From Aptenodytes patagonicus (Eukaryota; Chordata; Aves; Sphenisciformes; Spheniscidae): a stretch of DNA of 64,000 bases. Under the pieces are notes generated by a model. That model was not told where the DNA came from, ran no database searches, and saw nothing but the letters and a program-made list of their open reading frames with translations. Position numbers and translations under genes: made by a program. Each line of letters opens with the position of its first letter. The first letter of the stretch is position 1. This document shows, piece after piece, positions 62,490 through 64,000 of the stretch. Where the stretch lies: the NCBI RefSeq assembly GCF_965638725.1, contig NC_134971.1, positions 501,001-565,000 of the forward strand. Reading direction: 5' to 3'.

Positions 62490-62870
62490 TCCCCGAAACG
62501 TATTCTTCTTACAAGAAGAAAAAGAAATAAATATATCGTTCTTCTGCCAGGTTCCTCAGTTCATTAAATAACCCGCCAACATTAAACCAGATGTTGTGTT
62601 TTATCGCTTGACTCAGATCATTATGACTTTATTTCTGAGGGGCCCGGAATAAATGAAATGCAGTTATAAAGGTTATTTAACTATTAAAACAAGTATTAAT
62701 TAAAGTTTGCCAAGTCTTGGGGGCTCTGAGGACAAGGAGGAGTTAGGTAAATGTCAGTTATTATTTAATAAGTCATTGTTATTGAAATATGCAGCATGTG
62801 AGCTGCATTCCCAGAAGGAGCTGGGATCTAGCCGGTCCCCGATAGAAATATTTTGCCCAGTGTTTGCAAG
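62490..62870. other. AT-rich candidate conserved non-coding element
   Basis: Among the strongest islands by eye: TTCATTAAATAACC, TTTTATCGC, GCTTGACTCAGATC (AP-1), GAATAAATGAAATGC, AAGTATTAATTAAAG, GTTATTATTTAATAAG and GAAATATGCAGC. Very few CpG. No frame or repeat match. Confidence 0.48.
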
Positions 62871-63589
62871 GTGGGAGGGTGATTTAGTGTCAGACCCGGT
62901 ACCACCGGGGACCGAGGGCTCATTTAGCAGAGGAAGAGGACCAGCGGCGTCAGGCGCGGGCCGGGCATCCAGCAGACCCCAGCTCCCCTGCCCAGGGGCT
63001 CTCCGGGAAAGGGATCACTCGGCGGCTTGCAGAGTCCTCGGTCCCTGTCCCGGGATGCCCGCCTACGCAGGATGCGACGGGCAGCTGCAATGATCGTCAT
63101 CGCATCCGACTTGCACACGGGTGCAAGCGTTTAGCATTTCGGTCTGCCCTTACCTCGCTGCTTGCTCTCGCCGTCTGGGCTGGCTCCTACCTCGTCCCAG
63201 CCCGGGGACGCTGTGGATCGGGGCTGTCTGGCGTTTTCTGCCTACGAAGCAACCGCCACGAGACCTGACCTGGGCTGGAGCCCTTGGAGGATGAAAGGCG
63301 GCAATAAATCGTAAAACAGTAACAGCTCTGAGCTCATCCAGGATTTCCAGAAATGGTTCTAGTGCCAATAATTAACAGAAAGAATGCTGAATAAGCTGCC
63401 GATGCGTTGGAGCTCGAGGAGTAAAGGAGTTCACTGAGCTGGAACCCAGGAGAAAGAAATATGGAGCTGCTCTTGCATGTTATTCTGTAATTAGGGCTTG
63501 CTGCAGCTTTGTCCCCATCCCCTGCGTGACGGAGCCCACCCGTTTTCCCTCCGGTGATACGGCTCGAGGGGAACAGACACCTCACAAGT
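62871..63589. other. Gene-free DNA
   Basis: No gene or mobile element recognised. Confidence 0.45.
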
Positions 63590-64000
63590 CCCCGCTTCGT
63601 ACACGTAAACAAAAATAAAACAATAGTTTGATTCTTTTAAGCATGAGGGGGGGAAAGAAGGGAGAGAGAAATGAATATGGAGCAGAGAGCCCAAGCATTA
63701 AATCAGGGGATGAAATGCCTGCCAATGTGTTTTTTAAAAACAAACCAAGAGAATGAAAGGGCTGCGAGCGATCGCCATACCGAGACAATAATCACTAATC
63801 AAGTCAAAGTTTCACGCTAATCAGTTCAGTTGTTAAGGGGAAAAAAATAGAGCAATGGCTGGGCTTGGAGAATTACCATTCATTACCGTCTCCTGCCTGA
63901 GGATTTCATCAGCAGGGCTGAGCCGCCAGGCTCGAGAGCAGCCCTGCTCGGCCGGGCTGGACCTTCCCAGACCTCCTCCTCCTCCCGCGCTGGGCTCGGG
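63590..64000. other. AT-rich candidate conserved non-coding element and window end
   Basis: 63,590-63,880 is AT-rich with GACAATAATCACTAATC, AGTCAAAGTTTCACGC (TCAAAG, TCF/LEF core) and GCTAATCAGTTCAG. The last 120 bp turn GC-rich. No gene is recognised at the edge. Confidence 0.4.

Overview
The window is nuclear DNA from a bird, most likely from a small GC-rich chromosome. Three intron-split genes lie head to tail on the + strand in the first 15 kb. They read as the orthologues of human NNMT, RBM7 and REXO2, which are neighbours in that order on human 11q23 (recalled, not searched). CR1 LINE fragments and a solo endogenous-retroviral LTR of a type common in birds support an avian source. Introns are short and CpG is abundant even outside genes, as on avian microchromosomes. 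The species cannot be named from this sequence.

Layout. 1-418 is upstream sequence. 419-1862 is a compact three-exon NNMT-family methyltransferase gene with its own AATAAA. 1964-5550 has no recognised gene, but 3.65-5.25 kb is CpG-rich and carries an E2F-like site pair. 5560-6088 is the GC-box/ETS promoter of RBM7. RBM7 (6089-8873) has exons 1, 3, 4 and 5. Exon 2, which encodes most of the RNA-recognition domain, is missing because a 100-N assembly gap (6989-7088) follows a C-rich minisatellite in intron 1. REXO2 (9683-15003) is complete in seven exons, and its promoter holds two oppositely oriented ZNF143/THAP11-type motifs.

From 15.3 kb to the end (about 49 kb) I see no protein-coding gene. 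Open frames there are short, lack family resemblance and occur on all strands, as expected for GC-rich DNA. This desert contains several CR1 pieces of different age, one solo LTR (30401-30992), one MIR-type SINE remnant, microsatellites, and a series of AT-rich islands rich in homeodomain (TAATTA) and POU cores. Those islands look like conserved non-coding elements, but conservation cannot be tested here. In human the equivalent side of REXO2 leads toward the gene-poor approach to CADM1 (recalled).

The genes do not form a pathway. NNMT-family enzymes methylate small molecules with S-adenosylmethionine. RBM7 is the RNA-binding subunit of the nuclear exosome-targeting (NEXT) complex. REXO2 degrades very short RNAs, mainly in mitochondria. 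I found no convincing new biological system. The most useful points are the INMT-like active site of the methyltransferase, the repeat-linked loss of RBM7 exon 2, and the TAATTAC cluster with an adjoining hairpin at 32.03-32.10 kb.
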